Assembly: GCA_032433765.1 (NCBI GenBank)
Contig: JAVIAB010000092.1
Location: forward strand, 99,153,403-99,217,402
Direction: 5' to 3'
Source of the DNA: Megaustenia siamemsis
Lineage: Eukaryota > Mollusca > Gastropoda > Stylommatophora > Ariophantidae
Length of the DNA: 64,000 nt
Shown here in pieces: positions 11,241 through 22,403 of this stretch (its first letter is position 1; the number at the start of each line of letters is the position of its first letter). The translations under genes and the position numbers were made by a program. The notes beneath the pieces were generated by a model, which worked only from the letters and a program-made list of their open reading frames with translations, had not been told where the DNA came from and did not search any database.

Positions 11241-13232
11241 ATTGTCAAAAATGGATTGCACAGTATCTTCCTCATTTTTTGGAAAGCTGCTTTTGCCTGA
11301 GCCATTCTGCATCTCACCTCTGTTGTACATCTACCATCTGAGGTTAACAATGTTCCCAGATATTTAAATTCATTTACTTGTTTTAATATTGTAATAATAA
11401 TCCACTTGTCTTTATTGTTCACTGCAGTAATGACTTTTTCTTTGTTGTTACCATTACTTCTGTCATTTTGCTATTAAGGCTGAGTCCTTTATTTTTGCTT
11501 TCTTTCACTATAATGTCTAACATTTCTTGTAACTCATTTTCACTTTTAGCAATTAAGACTGTATCATCAGCATACCATAGATCATTTATATTATGGTCTC
11601 CGATTATTATTCCAGGCACGCCCCTTATGAATCTTAAAATAATCTCACTATAAATATTAAACAAATCTGGTGACAGCACACAACCTTGTCTAACACCCTG
11701 TTTTATTTGTTGAAACATTCCCAATTGGTTTCCAGTTCTTATGGCCACTGTTTGTTGCTAGTACATGTTCTTTATTATTCTTAGATCTTTGCTGTCTACA
11801 TTTATGCTTTCTAAAATTTTGATTATTTCTTGGTGCTTTACTTTGTCAAATCTATCTATCTATCTATTGACCTTTCGAGCCGTAACCGGCCCATAGGGCA
11901 TAGACCAAGATACACCTTCTCCTATCTGAATTTTTTGTTCTAGCAGTCAAATGCTTTGGTATAAAATAAGTGAAACATAGGTATAGATCTGTTTTCACCT
12001 CTATGGCTCTTTCTACTAAAGATCTTATGATGTATATGGCATTGCTCATTCCTTTACCTCTAATAAAACCATACTTCACTAATTTCTGGACTGTTTTTGT
12101 TTCACACTCTTCGCATGATGATTCTTAATAATATCTTAGTCATGTGACTCATAATAAGTTTAATTGTGCGATGATCATTGTATTCCATCGCACCAGATTT
12201 CTTTGGAAGAGCTATGAATATTGATTTTAGCAGGTCTTCTGGTATATATACGCTGTTGTAGATACCATTCAATATTTTTGTTATCTCTATTCCAAAATCA
12301 CCCATGGCTTCAATCTCTTCCTAAGTTATATTATCTGTTCCAGGAGCTTTTTCTGCTTTCATATTGCGCAGGGCATCTTACACTTCTCTGAGTATTGCTG
12401 GTCCTTCTCCATTATCCTTAATATTTACTTCCGTTCGTTCATCATTATAAAGATCTTTAATGTATTCTGTCTATCGTTCCCTTATGTTTTCTTGATCAAT
12501 CAACAGTTCTCCTTCCTTTGATCTTAGACATTCAGTTTTTGATTGCGTTTTTCTTCCTGTTAATTCCTCAATTGTTTGTATATAGCTTTGGCATCTCCTT
12601 TTTGTTGCATTTTAATCTCTTTGCATCTCTGTTTTAGCCATGCTTGTTTTGCTTCATTGCATTTTATTACAATTTCTTTATTTAATCTTTTATACTATTC
12701 TTTGTTATCCTTATTTCTTCTTCTTGTATCCATTAACTATAAAATATCATCTGAGATCCATTTTTTTCTTGAATTTGTCCTCACTGATGGTATGAACTCT
12801 TTTGATGTTTGTTGCATTGATTCTTTTAGCATTTCCCACTGTTCATCAATGCTTTGTATCTTCTCTATTGCATTGTACCGGTACTGAATTGTGATGGTAT
12901 ATTTGTCTTGTAACCTCTTGTCTGATTTGAGTAAATCTAAATTTAACTTGATGTTAACTGAGGCTCATTTTGCTGCTTTTTATTTTACTCTAAGCTTTCC
13001 CACAACTGGTACATGATCACTATTGCAATTTGCCCCTGGTCTAGTTTTCACACATACCAGACTGTTTCTAAATCTGTTGTTTATCATTATGTAATCAATT
13101 TGATTACATGCATTGTCTCCTGGGCTTTTCCATATCCACAGATGTCTTGGATGTTACTTAAACCAGGTGTTTCCTATCATCATGTTCTGTGTTCTTGCCC
13201 AGTCACTAAGTTTGTCACCTTTTTAACATAAT
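11241..13232 (-). mobile_element. LINE family C, 5' part (endonuclease and RT)
   Basis: On the minus strand, 13232 to about 12960 carries endonuclease blocks (NQIDYIMINNRFRNSLV, NSDHVPVVGKLRVK). The 12300-11420 part carries RT motifs: KQGVRQGCVLSPDLF and the YADDTVLIAKSENELQEM active site. Stops and frameshifts are frequent, so it is inactive. A 95-bp fragment interrupts it at 11851-11945. Confidence 0.8.
11851..11945 (-). mobile_element. 95-bp LINE B 3'-tail insertion
   Basis: Only the last 95 bp of LINE B (TCTATC repeats, then CGAGCCGTAACCGGCCCATA, ending CTAGCA) are inserted. The 6-bp TSD is GTCAAA at 11845-11850 and 11946-11951. The related LINE C at 25345 lacks the insert. This is an extremely 5'-truncated insertion. 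Confidence 0.85.
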
Positions 13233-13239
13233 ATGTTTA

Positions 13240-13612
13240 ACAGAAGGATTGATTATAGGTGGAACATTATTTCCACAGAAGGAAATACAAAAAACAACTT
13301 GGTTATCTCCTGATAATAGAACCAAAAACCAGATTGATCACCTGTGTATTAGAAGGCAATTTAGATCATTTTTTATGCGACTACATGTAGAGAGGTGAGA
13401 TGCTAACAGTGATCATAATTTATGCATTGGAAAGATACAATTAAAATTTAAAAAGCCAACATAAGAAATTGAAGCCTCAGAAGATAGACAGCCTCAAACT
13501 GAAAGACCAGAACATTATATAAAACTTCAGCCTGGAACTCAATAACCATTATGCTGTGCTTGGCGAACTAAATGAGAAGACCAGAGATGAAATGTGGGAA
13601 TTCTCTCTCTCT
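13240..13612 (+). mobile_element. LINE B endonuclease fragment
   Basis: The plus strand encodes a decayed form of the LINE B endonuclease: GGTLFPQKEIQKTTWLSPDN, then NQIDHLCIRRQF and NSDHNLCIGKIQLKF. It aligns with 17830-18080 of the LINE B at 15655-18810. Neither the element's 5' start nor its 3' end is present. Confidence 0.8.
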
Positions 13613-13950
13613 CTCTGCGATCAGGACTCAATCAGAGTAGGATTCCAGACTCTCACATGAAGTCAGCTGTCAGGTTAAGTGTGTTGATTGCCCCCACAGA
13701 CAGAACATCACAATTAGAGTCCGTCAGATCCACTCTGATTGAACACTCATTAAAACGTTGCATTGTGTTCTGCGCCAGTGGCCCAGTGCATCCGATTTCA
13801 GCCAGCATTTTATTCAGGTTTGCATTCCTTAGCCTTTGATTGTCCCCAATCTTCCTGCAAGGCAGCAGATGATCTTTTCTGTAGGGGGATTCAGCCCTTA
13901 GATGGTCGGCCCTCCCAGGTTTACGAGCACCGTCTGCCCGAGTCACTAGG
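13613..13950 (-). repeat. Unrecognised segment with a 97-codon frame
   Basis: A minus-strand open frame (13653-13946) reads MTRADGARKPGRADHLRAES and ends INTLNLTADFM. It is richer in G+C than the surroundings and arginine-rich, with no family I recognise. It ends where a LINE fragment begins and a minisatellite starts, so it is likely part of a repeat rather than a host gene. Confidence 0.35.
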
Positions 13951-13954
13951 GGTG

Positions 13955-14135
13955 ACTAACACACACACAAAGATATGAGATGTGACTAACACAGACATGC
14001 ACAGAGCGATACGAGGCATGACTAACACTAACACACATCAAGATATATGACACATGACTAACATAAACATGCACATAAAGATATGAGATATGACTGACAT
14101 AGACATGCACACACAAGATATGAGATGTGACTAAC
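13955..14135 (+). repeat. Minisatellite, about four diverged units of roughly 45 bp
   Basis: Repeated motif AGATATGAGATGTGACTAAC followed by ACAGACATGCACA, with substitutions between units. The minus-strand frame through it (VCVSHISYL repeats) is an artefact of the repeat. Confidence 0.8.
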
Positions 14136-14139
14136 ATAA

Positions 14140-14480
14140 CCATTTCATTTTGAATTTTTGTTCTAGCAGTTTGCAATTCTTTTAAAGATATTTTATCAAA
14201 TTTCGCCATTTGTGTCTGTTCTGTGCATTCTACAGCACAGATCTAATGTCATTGGCAGAACTCATCATCATCATCATCATCAGGTTGTCCTTTGTAGAAT
14301 TGTGCATTCACCACAGCCCATCTGAAAGAATTTCTGTTACTAGTCAGATCTCCCACTTCTTCTGTTGTCATGTTCAAGGTCTCTTTGATGTCTCGAAACT
14401 ACCTTTTTCTTGGTCTGCCCCAGACATATCATCCAGGAAGCGAGCCTTCTATTATTGTTCTTTCCAGCCTGCTAAGGCTG
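14140..14480 (-). mobile_element. LINE 3' UTR pieces
   Basis: Bases 14145-14210 match the LINE B 3' UTR (TTTTTGTTCTAGCAGTTT, then AAATTTCGCCATTTGTGTCT). From 14264 a (CAT)n tail leads into a piece that matches 33556-33650 (TTTGTAGAA..TTGCATTCAC, then CTCCCACTTCTTCTGTTGTC). Two short minus-strand 3' ends lie side by side. Confidence 0.7.
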
Positions 14481-14739
14481 AAGTCATGTTCACTACATTG
14501 ACAAAATCAGTGCACTGACTTATGCCACACATACTCCAGGACATAATTAAACTAGTGCTATATATCAGTATTACCTCAAAACAAACCCTCACATGGGAAA
14601 AGGAGGGCAAAAGAAGAAGAGAAACGCTAAAACGAATATGCAAGAAGTAGCAACAGCGAGCAAGAACTCAGAGCAGGCTCATGATAACAAGTGCATGTGG
14701 AAATGCTGTGATAATAATGGAGAAAAGTTATTGACTTAC

Positions 14740-14887
14740 TTAGTCCAAATGAAATGAAAATGATAAGGCTGCCAATCAGGAGTGTTATGCAAGCAGTTGG
14801 GACATTGTTATTTTCAGCTGCCTTATTCTGGGCACTGATATATTGAAATAGTAGTTCCAGATTCTTGGTATTCAGTGATATGAATAA
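14740..14887 (-). CDS. Host gene exon 9 (148 nt)
   Basis: The acceptor is TTTATTTTCAG| and the donor is ACTAA|GTAAGTC; phase 0 in, phase 1 out. It encodes LFISLNTKNLELLFQYISAQ, a polar stretch, then a very hydrophobic run ACITLLIGSLIIFISFGL. The run could be a buried helix of a repeat or a membrane segment; alone it cannot be decided. Confidence 0.7.
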
Positions 14888-14934
14888 CTGAAAATAAATC
14901 AAAATAATTTGAATAGGAGCAAGTGGTGGGTTCT

Positions 14935-15320
14935 AACGTACACTCCTACAAGGTATGGTGACAACAATACACAAATTGGAACACAACAAACTACTGATGT
15001 TTTGGCTTACATGCGGCCTTCTTCAGAAAACGAGAACACAAACGGACAACAGAATGAAGATAAACTCTACAACATCTAGACTGAGCGGGAAGTGTAGATC
15101 AAGGAGATATAAAAAGTGGGATAAGAAATAAAATAATAAATAAAAGGGAGATGAACTACCTTATAAGACAATAAAAATTGATTATTAATAAAAATTAGTA
15201 AACTAAAAAATATTCTTAAAATAATTAAATAATAAAAAATAATGTGAGACACAGCTTAGACTCGATCCAGAAGCTCAGAGGGTGTGGATGACTATAAGTC
15301 AAGTGCAGATGTGAAGAGAA
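14935..15320 (+). repeat. Dispersed repeat of unknown class
   Basis: Contains ACTCCTACAAGGTATGGTGA and CTTACATGCGGCCTTCTTCA followed by GAAAACGAGAACAC. Related pieces are at 4395-4500 and about 5870-5990. A Penelope-like or LINE origin is possible, but no coding part is visible. Confidence 0.5.
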
Positions 15321-15654
15321 GTGAGAGTGGGTAATTTGAATACCCTAATTTGCCAAACTTAATTGTTTCTTAAATCAATTTTTCTTGTTCATTTATTTAA
15401 AACTTAGCAGACAATGATGTATTATGTTTTCCACCATCATATTGTATTACTGTTTTTTTCATCTTTCCCTGGAGTGTTTCTTGAGTTTTTGGTTTGAACT
15501 AACTGAACTTTATGAAAGGCAGTAGTTATCTGTTTGTAGCAAAAGTTATCACTCCCTGCAAGCGGTCCTACCAAATAGCATAAATTTTATATTAAAATCT
15601 GTATCAATTTTGTCTTTCTTTTGGTGAATATCCTGCTCCACTTGTATAAGTTTT
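15321..15654. other. No gene seen
   Basis: AT-rich intronic sequence between a dispersed repeat and the tail of a LINE B. No open frame, repeat or splice-bounded exon found. Confidence 0.5.
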
Positions 15655-18600
15655 TCTATCTATTGACCTTTCGAGCCGTAACCGGCCCATAGGGCGTAGA
15701 CCAAGATACACCTTCTCCTATATGAATTTTTGTTCTAGCAGTTTTCTTTTAAAGATATTTTATCAAATCTCGCCATCTGTCTCTGTTCTGTGCAAGCAGT
15801 TCTATCTCATTGAGGGAGCCGATTCCTGCTGCTCTTGCCTCTCTCATCAATGTTCTTCTCAGTGTCTCCCTGGGTCTTCCTCTTTTTCTTTTACCTGTTG
15901 TTTCCCATATGAGGGCTTGCTTTGCTATTCGATTATTATCTCTTCTCATCACATGTCCAACGTATGACCATCGTCTTTTCTTTATTACTGAAGATATTAG
16001 TGGTTGATTGGCGATTTCTCTAATTTCCTCGTTTGTTTTGAATTCGTTCCATTCTATACCAAGTATTTTCCTTAGACATTTATTTTCGAATGCGTTCAAC
16101 TTTGTTTCTATATCTCTTGTTGTTTTCCAGCTTTCACACGCATATGTAAGGGTTGATAGTACATTTGATTTGAATAGCCTAAGTTTTGTGTTTGTGCTAA
16201 TGAGTTTTGATTTCCACAACTTTTCAAGGCTTCTGAAAGACATTGCTGCTTTAGCCAGTCTGATTCTAATTTCTTTGCTCGTATCCCCTTCTCGATCAAT
16301 GTGACTTCCAAGATAGATGAAGTGATCGATCTCTTCTACTGGTTTGTTTTCCATGTATATTTTGTCACTTGTTGGAATTAAACTTTTCATGACTTTAGTC
16401 TTTTCATGATTGACCTCAAGCCCAATTTTGCTGGCTATTGATGATAGTTCATTTGTGTTTTCCTGCATCGTTTTTTATCTGATTGCTGATGAGAACTATG
16501 TCATCAGCAAAGTCGAGGTCCTCCAAATGGTCTCCTTGTATCCATTCGATGCCTTTATTACCAGTGCAGCATTTCTTCATTATGAAGTCCATAACAATTC
16601 CAAATAACAAGGGCGATAAAATACATCCTTGTTTAACCCCAGTTTCTATTGGGAAACATTCGCTCAGTCCTTCCTCTGTTCGAACTGCACATGTGTAACC
16701 ATCATACATGTCTTTGATAATATTTATGATTTTTGATGGTAAGCCATATTGCTTCAGAATTTTCCACAAAGAATCTCTATGAATACTATCAAATGCTTTT
16801 TTGAAGTCGATGAAGTTAAGTACAAAGGTTTTTGCTTTTCAATGTGTTCCTCCAATATAAGTCGTAGAGTGAAAATGTGATCAAGACAGCTTCTCCCTTT
16901 TCTAAACCCAGCCTGTTCTTCACGCATTACTGTATCTATTGAATCCTTTATTCTATTTAGGATGATTTTACAGAATAATTTTGAGGCAACTGACAAAAGT
17001 GTCACGCCTCTCCAATTGTTACAATCTCTAAGATTGCCCTTTTTGGGATCTTAACATGATTTTTTTTCCATTTATGAGGCGTCTTCTCTGTTTTCCAAAT
17101 GATGTTGACATTTTTTGGAGATGTATTAAATTATGGCTATCATTTGCCTTGAGGATCTCAGCTGTTAACTTATCCTCTCCAGCAGCTTGTTATTGGTCAT
17201 TAGCTTTAAGGTGGTTTCTATTTCACTCAAGGTGAAGTCATCTAAATTTACATCTAATTCTGCTGCTGGTGTTTCAGCTTCAAAATCTATTAAACTGTGA
17301 GGTAGTGGACGGTTAAGAATTTCTTTGAAGTGTTCCGCCCAACGGGCTTTTATGTCTGCGCTTGTTGTTAGCATTAATCCAGATTTGTCTAGAATTGGTG
17401 TTCCACTGGATGTATAGGTGTTTGTCAGCATCTTTTGTACAGTATAAAGAGTTCTGCTGTCTCCTGTAATTGCAGCTGTCTCTGCTTTCTCTGCCAAGTT
17501 GTCTATATAAGCTCTTGTATCTCTTCTTGCCGAACTTTTCACTTGTTGTCTAATTCTTTGTATGTTGCTTTTGCCAGAACCTTTCCAAGATCTGTCTTTA
17601 CATTAGTCATGGCTCTCTTCGCTTCTCTTCTTTCTTTGATGTATTTCCATGTGGTGTCTGAGATCCAAGCTCGTTTTTCCATTTTCTTCAGTCCAGCACT
17701 TGCTTCTGCTGCTGTCATTAGTATTTTGCTCTGTGAGTCCCACATTTCATTGATATCTAAGTCTATTTCACCAAGTGCTGAATAACAATTACTTAGCTCT
17801 ATGTTAAACTTTTCCTTTATTGCTTCATCTTTCAGTTTATGACTATCAATTTTATGTGTAATTGACCTCTTCTGTTGGTTTCTAAATTTTAATCTTATTT
17901 TCCCAATGCACAGGTTGTGGTCACTATTAACATCAGCACCTCTGTATGCTCTTACATCTATTAATGATGATCTGAATTGTTGTTTAATACATAGGTGGTC
18001 AATTTGATTTGATGTTCTATCATCAGGAGATATCCATGTTGTTTTGTGGATATTTTTATGTGGAAATAATGTCCCACCTATAACTAAATTTTCTATTAAA
18101 CATAATTCTATTAATCTTTCTCCATTCTGACTTGTTGTATTACAGCCTTCTCTCCCCATCACATGTTCCACTCCTGCGTTATCTTGTCCTACTTTGGCGT
18201 TGAAGTCTCCCATTACAATTAAAAGATCGTGTTTTGGTATTTTGTTTATAAGTTGTTGCAGTTGGTTATAAAAATCATCCTTAACTTCATCATCAGCTTC
18301 GTTAGTAGGCGCATAACATTGAATAATTGAAAGTCTTCCATGTTTTGTTTTGTATCGTGTTCGTATCAGACGGCTATTTACCGGTTCCCATTCTAATAAA
18401 CTTCTTGCAGCTTTGTCTGTCATCATTATGCCTACTCCTTCACGTGTTTTCCATCTTCCCTTCCAGAAAAAACTACTATTTTATTATCAATAGATCTCCT
18501 ACCTGTTCCAGGCCAGCGCATTTCGCTTAATCCTAAAATATCTAGATCGTATCTGTCCATCTCGCTCGCGACTGTGCATGTTTCGTCGGAGCGGCCATTG

Positions 18601-18810
18601 TTCGCACATTCCAGAATCCTATTTTTGTTGTTGTTTTAGGCCGAAAAAACTATCACTACTATCTACTGCTAATTTACACATTCTGTATCAGGTCTACGTT
18701 TCATTAACAACATCGTTTTTACGATAGCGGCTTGTTAAACCTCTGATCAACGGTTCTATACCAAGCCGGAGAAAAATAATTCCTCCATGTTGGAACAACC
18801 GGAAACGGAT
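15655..18810 (-). mobile_element. LINE family B, nearly full length (about 3.1 kb)
   Basis: The best LINE in the window. On the minus strand the 5' UTR (to about 18650) is followed by an APE-type endonuclease: FWNVRTMAAPTKHAQ, LDILGLSEMRWPGT, VMGDFNAKVG near 18200, TTWISPD, NQIDHLCI and SDHNLCIGKI near 17900. Then comes the RT: EEQAGFRKGRSCLDHI (about 16900), VKQGCILSPLLFGIV and DLDFADDIVLIS (active site, about 16530). The thumb ACESWKTT and a basic C-terminal part end at the stop near 15749. A 3' UTR and TCTA-type tail close it. Frameshifts (near 17545, 16830 and 16475) and a degraded stretch near 17050 disable it. It is very similar to 23528-24993, so both are recent. Confidence 0.9.
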
Positions 18811-19294
18811 ATATATAAGTTTTTAGCAGGGACTAATCTTGGCTTTTATTTTCCCATGGCATGCTACATGAGAATTCAGTACTGGAAAGAAAAAACAGGT
18901 TTCTAAAAAAAAAACTATCTTTATGACACACAGTAACATTGCTGGTGTATGTTCGGGGGGCATACGATAGAACCAGAGGGATAAAGGCCGCTTGGTCAAA
19001 GCAGTCACCACGACGTGTGCGAGTCAGGATTTTTATTTCACCCCCGATAGAAAAAATCCTTTCTGTCTACCATGGAACACCATACGTAGGCTTTTCAGCT
19101 AGCGGAACAGTGGTTTTAGCCGCACGGTAATGCCCACCTCCTGGTGTGGGTTACTGCTGACAGTATACAGGTTTCTGCTGACTGAAATATTTCTTTTACA
19201 CTTATCTTCTCCTGGTTGTGTACGTTTAATTTAAGCAGTATTTTGTTAATTGTAATAAATTTTAATAATTAAAATCATGATGTTTTAAGTGATG

Positions 19295-19697
19295 TGTAAT
19301 TTCATTTAGTGTCTCATAAAACTCATTTTATATTTCAATTAATATTTCTATATAAGTTGTTTTTCTGCCTTCTACGAGTAGTAAAAAAAAAGTAAAGAGC
19401 CCCCGTCATACAAAGTGGCCTATAGGGAATATGGTGTTAGTGACCATAAATTTTATAGACCTTCAACACATGATTTTTGGGGTAATGTGATCGGTATTAC
19501 GCCTGTGCCGCTTTACTTTCCCAGAAAAAAATCCTGCACATATTTAAGGCTGGGTGAACCCGGAAACTGTTGGTTGGGATCGAACCCTACCCCTTGTCCT
19601 TTGTAGTCCAGTTCACTAACCACTGAGCTATTGCGGCTCCTGCATTCTTCGAGTAGTCTGACTATTTGTTGTAAGCTTGTAACTCCTGATAGATAGT
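19295..19697 (-). mobile_element. LINE family E endonuclease fragment, split by a SINE
   Basis: Bases 19295-19382 and 19658 onward match the minus-strand piece at 21420-21510 (encoding INEFYETLNEIVS and, there, VMGDFN). The sequence is interrupted by the SINE at 19383-19649. Confidence 0.65.
19383..19649 (-). mobile_element. tRNA-derived SINE, family 1
   Basis: Same family as 5520-5769. The minus strand carries a tRNA-like head with AGCTCAGTGGTTAGTG and GGTTCGATCCC. Its 8-bp TSD CGAGTAGT lies at 19375-19382 and 19650-19657; the undisturbed site is seen at 21498-21505. Confidence 0.85.
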
Positions 19698-19905
19698 GTT
19701 CAACTGTTTCCATATGGTGTTGCCATGGTAGCAATAGGTGTTCAGCTGTTTCCATATGGTGTTGCCAGTGTAGCAATAGGTGTTCAGCTGTTTCCATATG
19801 GTGTTGCCAGTGTAGCAATAGGTGTTCAACTGTTTCCATATGGTGTTGCCAGTGTAGCAATGGGTGTTCAACTATTTCCATATGGTGTTGCCAGTGCCTG
19901 CAAAT
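19698..19905 (+). repeat. 42-bp minisatellite, five units
   Basis: Units start about every 42 bases from 19698 (TTCAACTGTTTCCATATGGT, then GTTGCCA...AGCAATAGG). Because 42 is a multiple of three, frames stay open on both strands (AIGVQLFPYGVASV on plus, NTIWKQLNTYCYTG on minus). The array is probably not coding. Confidence 0.9.
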
Positions 19906-20430
19906 TAGTTGTGATAAGGGGTCAAATTTGTTCACAGGAGCATGACCTGTTCCCAGATTGGAAATCAGATTTTGGTTTTTTTTCTTTTAAGGTTTTTTTT
20001 TCTTTTAATAGGATTAAAATCCTATTTTTGCTCTGACCCGGAGGTTCAGTCATTCTTCATGATAATTATTTCTCAGAATCTGCAGGATTTTAGAGTAATT
20101 CTTGCAGAGGTTATGGCATAGCTGCTTCTGTTGTGACAACAAATCTGTTTGTTCAATGACCATGACTCCTATATGACCAGGAATGCATTGAAATGTAGTT
20201 TTGATACAATAGGACAAAGTTTCAAAGATGTAAAAATACATTTTATGTGTGTCAAACAAGAAAGATATTCAAAATGGTCAACTATAGATGTGAAATAGTG
20301 TATCAAACAACAGATTCTAAATTGTCAACTACAGGAGGCTTCAAAATACTGATCTTTAGAGTGCTGATCAGTAATATTCATTTCACTTTTAAGACACCCA
20401 ATAAGCCTACATTTTACAAAGCACATGTAC

Positions 20431-20662
20431 CTGTTTCATGATTTCCACAATTACACAAGCCTGTACTGAAGTGTTCTTTCTCCATAACTTTTCTCCCAGT
20501 TGTGAAGAGTTTGATTCAATGAACTTTGAGGCAGTCTTCTTCACAAAGGAGCATTGTTTCAGGCTTATATCTTCTATGAAAACACGCAGCTCATGGACCT
20601 TTTCTAAAGTACTGCATCTATCTCTGACAGCCAAAATGGGATCAAGAGTGCTGCATCTGGCT
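20431..20662 (-). CDS. Host gene exon 8 (232 nt) with duplicated acceptor
   Basis: The acceptor is TTTGATTCTCAG| and the donor is AAACAG|GTACATG; phase 2 in, phase 0 out. It encodes 77 residues including KVHELRVFIEDISLKQCSFV and ends VQACVIVEIMKQ. The first 39 nt are a tandem duplicate of the next stretch: a second acceptor, TTGGCTGTCAG|, lies at 20623, so RCSTL is encoded twice. Either acceptor preserves the frame, so products with and without 13 residues are possible. Confidence 0.75.
20624..20662 (-). repeat. 39-bp duplication of the exon 8 acceptor
   Basis: The sequence CAG|AG..AGATGCAG(C/T)ACT and the preceding CATTTTG...TCAG occur twice, giving acceptors at 20662 and 20623. The copies differ at several bases, so the duplication is not recent, yet both keep AG and the frame. 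Confidence 0.8.
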
Positions 20663-20811
20663 CTGAGAATCAAAATGTGAAGAGTCATGAAGTATTCTAA
20701 ATAATTTATCAATGAGACAGTGATAGTTGTGAGCACTATTTAACATTCTAAAATTTCTATCTGATCATTTACTGGACAGTGACACAGTGATTAATGGAGG
20801 TGCAATTTTGA

Positions 20812-21010
20812 AACTGGAGCCTCGGTGGTTGAGTGGTTCATGAGTTTGCTTCCTGAACAGAAGCATCCAGGTTCAATTTCCAGAAGTAGTGGATTTTTTT
20901 GTCATACCAACAAGTCTCTAGGGTCCACACAGCCTATAAAAATGGGTACCAGAGAATTTTCTTAGAAGTAAAGGTGACCTGGCGTGATACCAACTACATC
21001 ACCCAAAAAT
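20812..21010 (+). mobile_element. tRNA-derived SINE, family 2
   Basis: Starts GCCTCGGTGGTTGAGTGGTT (box A region), has a decayed box B (AGGTTCAATTTCC), and a body with AATGGGTACCAGAG. Related to 31855-32060 and more distantly to 61318-61560. Confidence 0.7.
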
Positions 21011-21249
21011 GCACAGTGGAAAAGGAAAAATATAATCACTGACAGCATATTACCAATACACCTAGCAAAGTGTGTAAGATGGTCTGGCAGTTCACAAATA
21101 TGCACATTCATTACCAAGCCATAAGCAATCAGCATGCATTTTTTATGTTTTTGTTGAGATGGACCGTGAAGTCTATTCTTTTGAATCAATTAACATTAAA
21201 ATTCTGCAATCAACAATTACCAAATATTTCTAACCAAATGTCCCTAAAC

Positions 21250-21535
21250 AGATAAATATTGTTTTGGCTACCTGTTTCTAACAATCTGTTTCCACTTCTT
21301 TCAGCTGTCTTATCACCAAAAGGTCCAGGATATCTCTGTTTTCAATATTGCATTTCCCTAGCCTTCTCTCTGTTAAAGTCTCCCATCACTAATATGGTGT
21401 CCCTTTTATCAGTGTTGCTGACAATTTCATTTAGTGTCTCATAAAATTCAATTTATATGTCAATTAATATATGTATATAAGTTATTTTTCTGCCGTCTTC
21501 GAGTAGTCTGAATGTGATGACCCTTTCTGGGTTTT
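21250..21535 (-). mobile_element. LINE family E endonuclease fragment
   Basis: The minus strand encodes NEFYETLNEIVSNTDKRDTI followed by LVMGDFN, the endonuclease motif with its conserved D and N, then degenerates. It shares the CGAGTAGT site used by the SINE at 19383. Confidence 0.7.
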
Positions 21536-21574
21536 TTTAATTTCTACAATATTTTTGGCACGGTAAGAGAATAT

Positions 21575-22403
21575 TTTTATTACTCTTCTTAGCTTTCTAT
21601 GCTATTCTCAACATTCTTCTCTAAAACGACATTTCTACACCCACGCATGTATACTGAGTGATTCGCTGAGCATGATAAAAAAAGTGGAGACGGGCTTGTA
21701 TGCATGCAATGGGTAGAGTCGTTGCAGAAATCCAAAATACGTAAGGTCACCTTTGTCTATAACCCTGGACATGCGGGAGTACAGGGAAATGAAAGGGCGG
21801 ACAGGTTGGCTAGCTGCGCTGTGGTTGAGGATGGGCAACCAATGGATCGGGCAGACATCATCAATGCCCTCCGAGATGTGGGATGAGCACAGGACTTTGA
21901 CAAACACAGATCCACGTCACTTCTTCGGATGATGGAAATGGGAGTTAAGTTGGGCACAGCCAGAAATGAGACACTTAGTGGCCGTGTAAGAAGACTTATC
22001 AACCAACATAGAACTGGAGTCGTCAGTCGCTGGACACTGAGGGAATTGCTGAGGAGGGGATCTGAGCACCGATGGACATTTTCGGAGTGCAATGATGCTG
22101 ACCCACAAATAAGTCAATAACTCAATTCTACAGCCTACAATGATTTTCTTGTCTGTTGTCCTATTGTCCATGATTCACATTCATATGTAAGAACTCTTTT
22201 ACTTGTTTCTATTGTCAAAAATGGATTGCACAGTATCTCCCTCATTTTTTTGGAAAGCTGCTTTTGTCTGAGCCATTCTGCATCTCACCTCTGTTGTACA
22301 TCTACAATTGATGCTATATTATTCCTAGATATTTAAATTCATTTACCTGTTTTAATGTCTTTTTTTGTTGTTGCTACCATTACTCCTGTCATTTTGCTAT
22401 CAA
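21575..22403 (-). mobile_element. LINE family C copy (3' segment) with nested insert
   Basis: The flanks 21575-21639 and 22126-22403 align with 9590-9765 and 11241-11480. The copy is interrupted by an RNase H LINE (21640-22125), then by a piggyBac-like element (22404-23489) and a LINE B (23528-24993), and continues at 25007. Confidence 0.75.
21640..22125 (+). mobile_element. RNase H-bearing LINE fragment, nested
   Basis: Encodes the second half of an RNase H domain (VTFVYNPGHAGVQGNERADR with the conserved His and Asp) and a C-terminal part with REL..RGSEHRWTF and a CNDADPQ end. It matches 52150-52640. A likely TSD is TTCTACA at 21633-21639 and 22126-22132. Confidence 0.75.

Noticed and set aside
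13653..13946. 97-codon arginine-rich gene
   Set aside because: No start context, splice sites or family; flanked by LINE pieces and a minisatellite. Kept only as an unrecognised repeat segment.
15749..18426. Functional host endonuclease gene
   Set aside because: The endonuclease frame is long and motif-rich but is followed directly by RT and a LINE tail; it belongs to LINE B.
19513..19935. 140-codon minus-strand frame
   Set aside because: It spans a SINE head and the 42-bp minisatellite, whose unit length keeps frames open by arithmetic.
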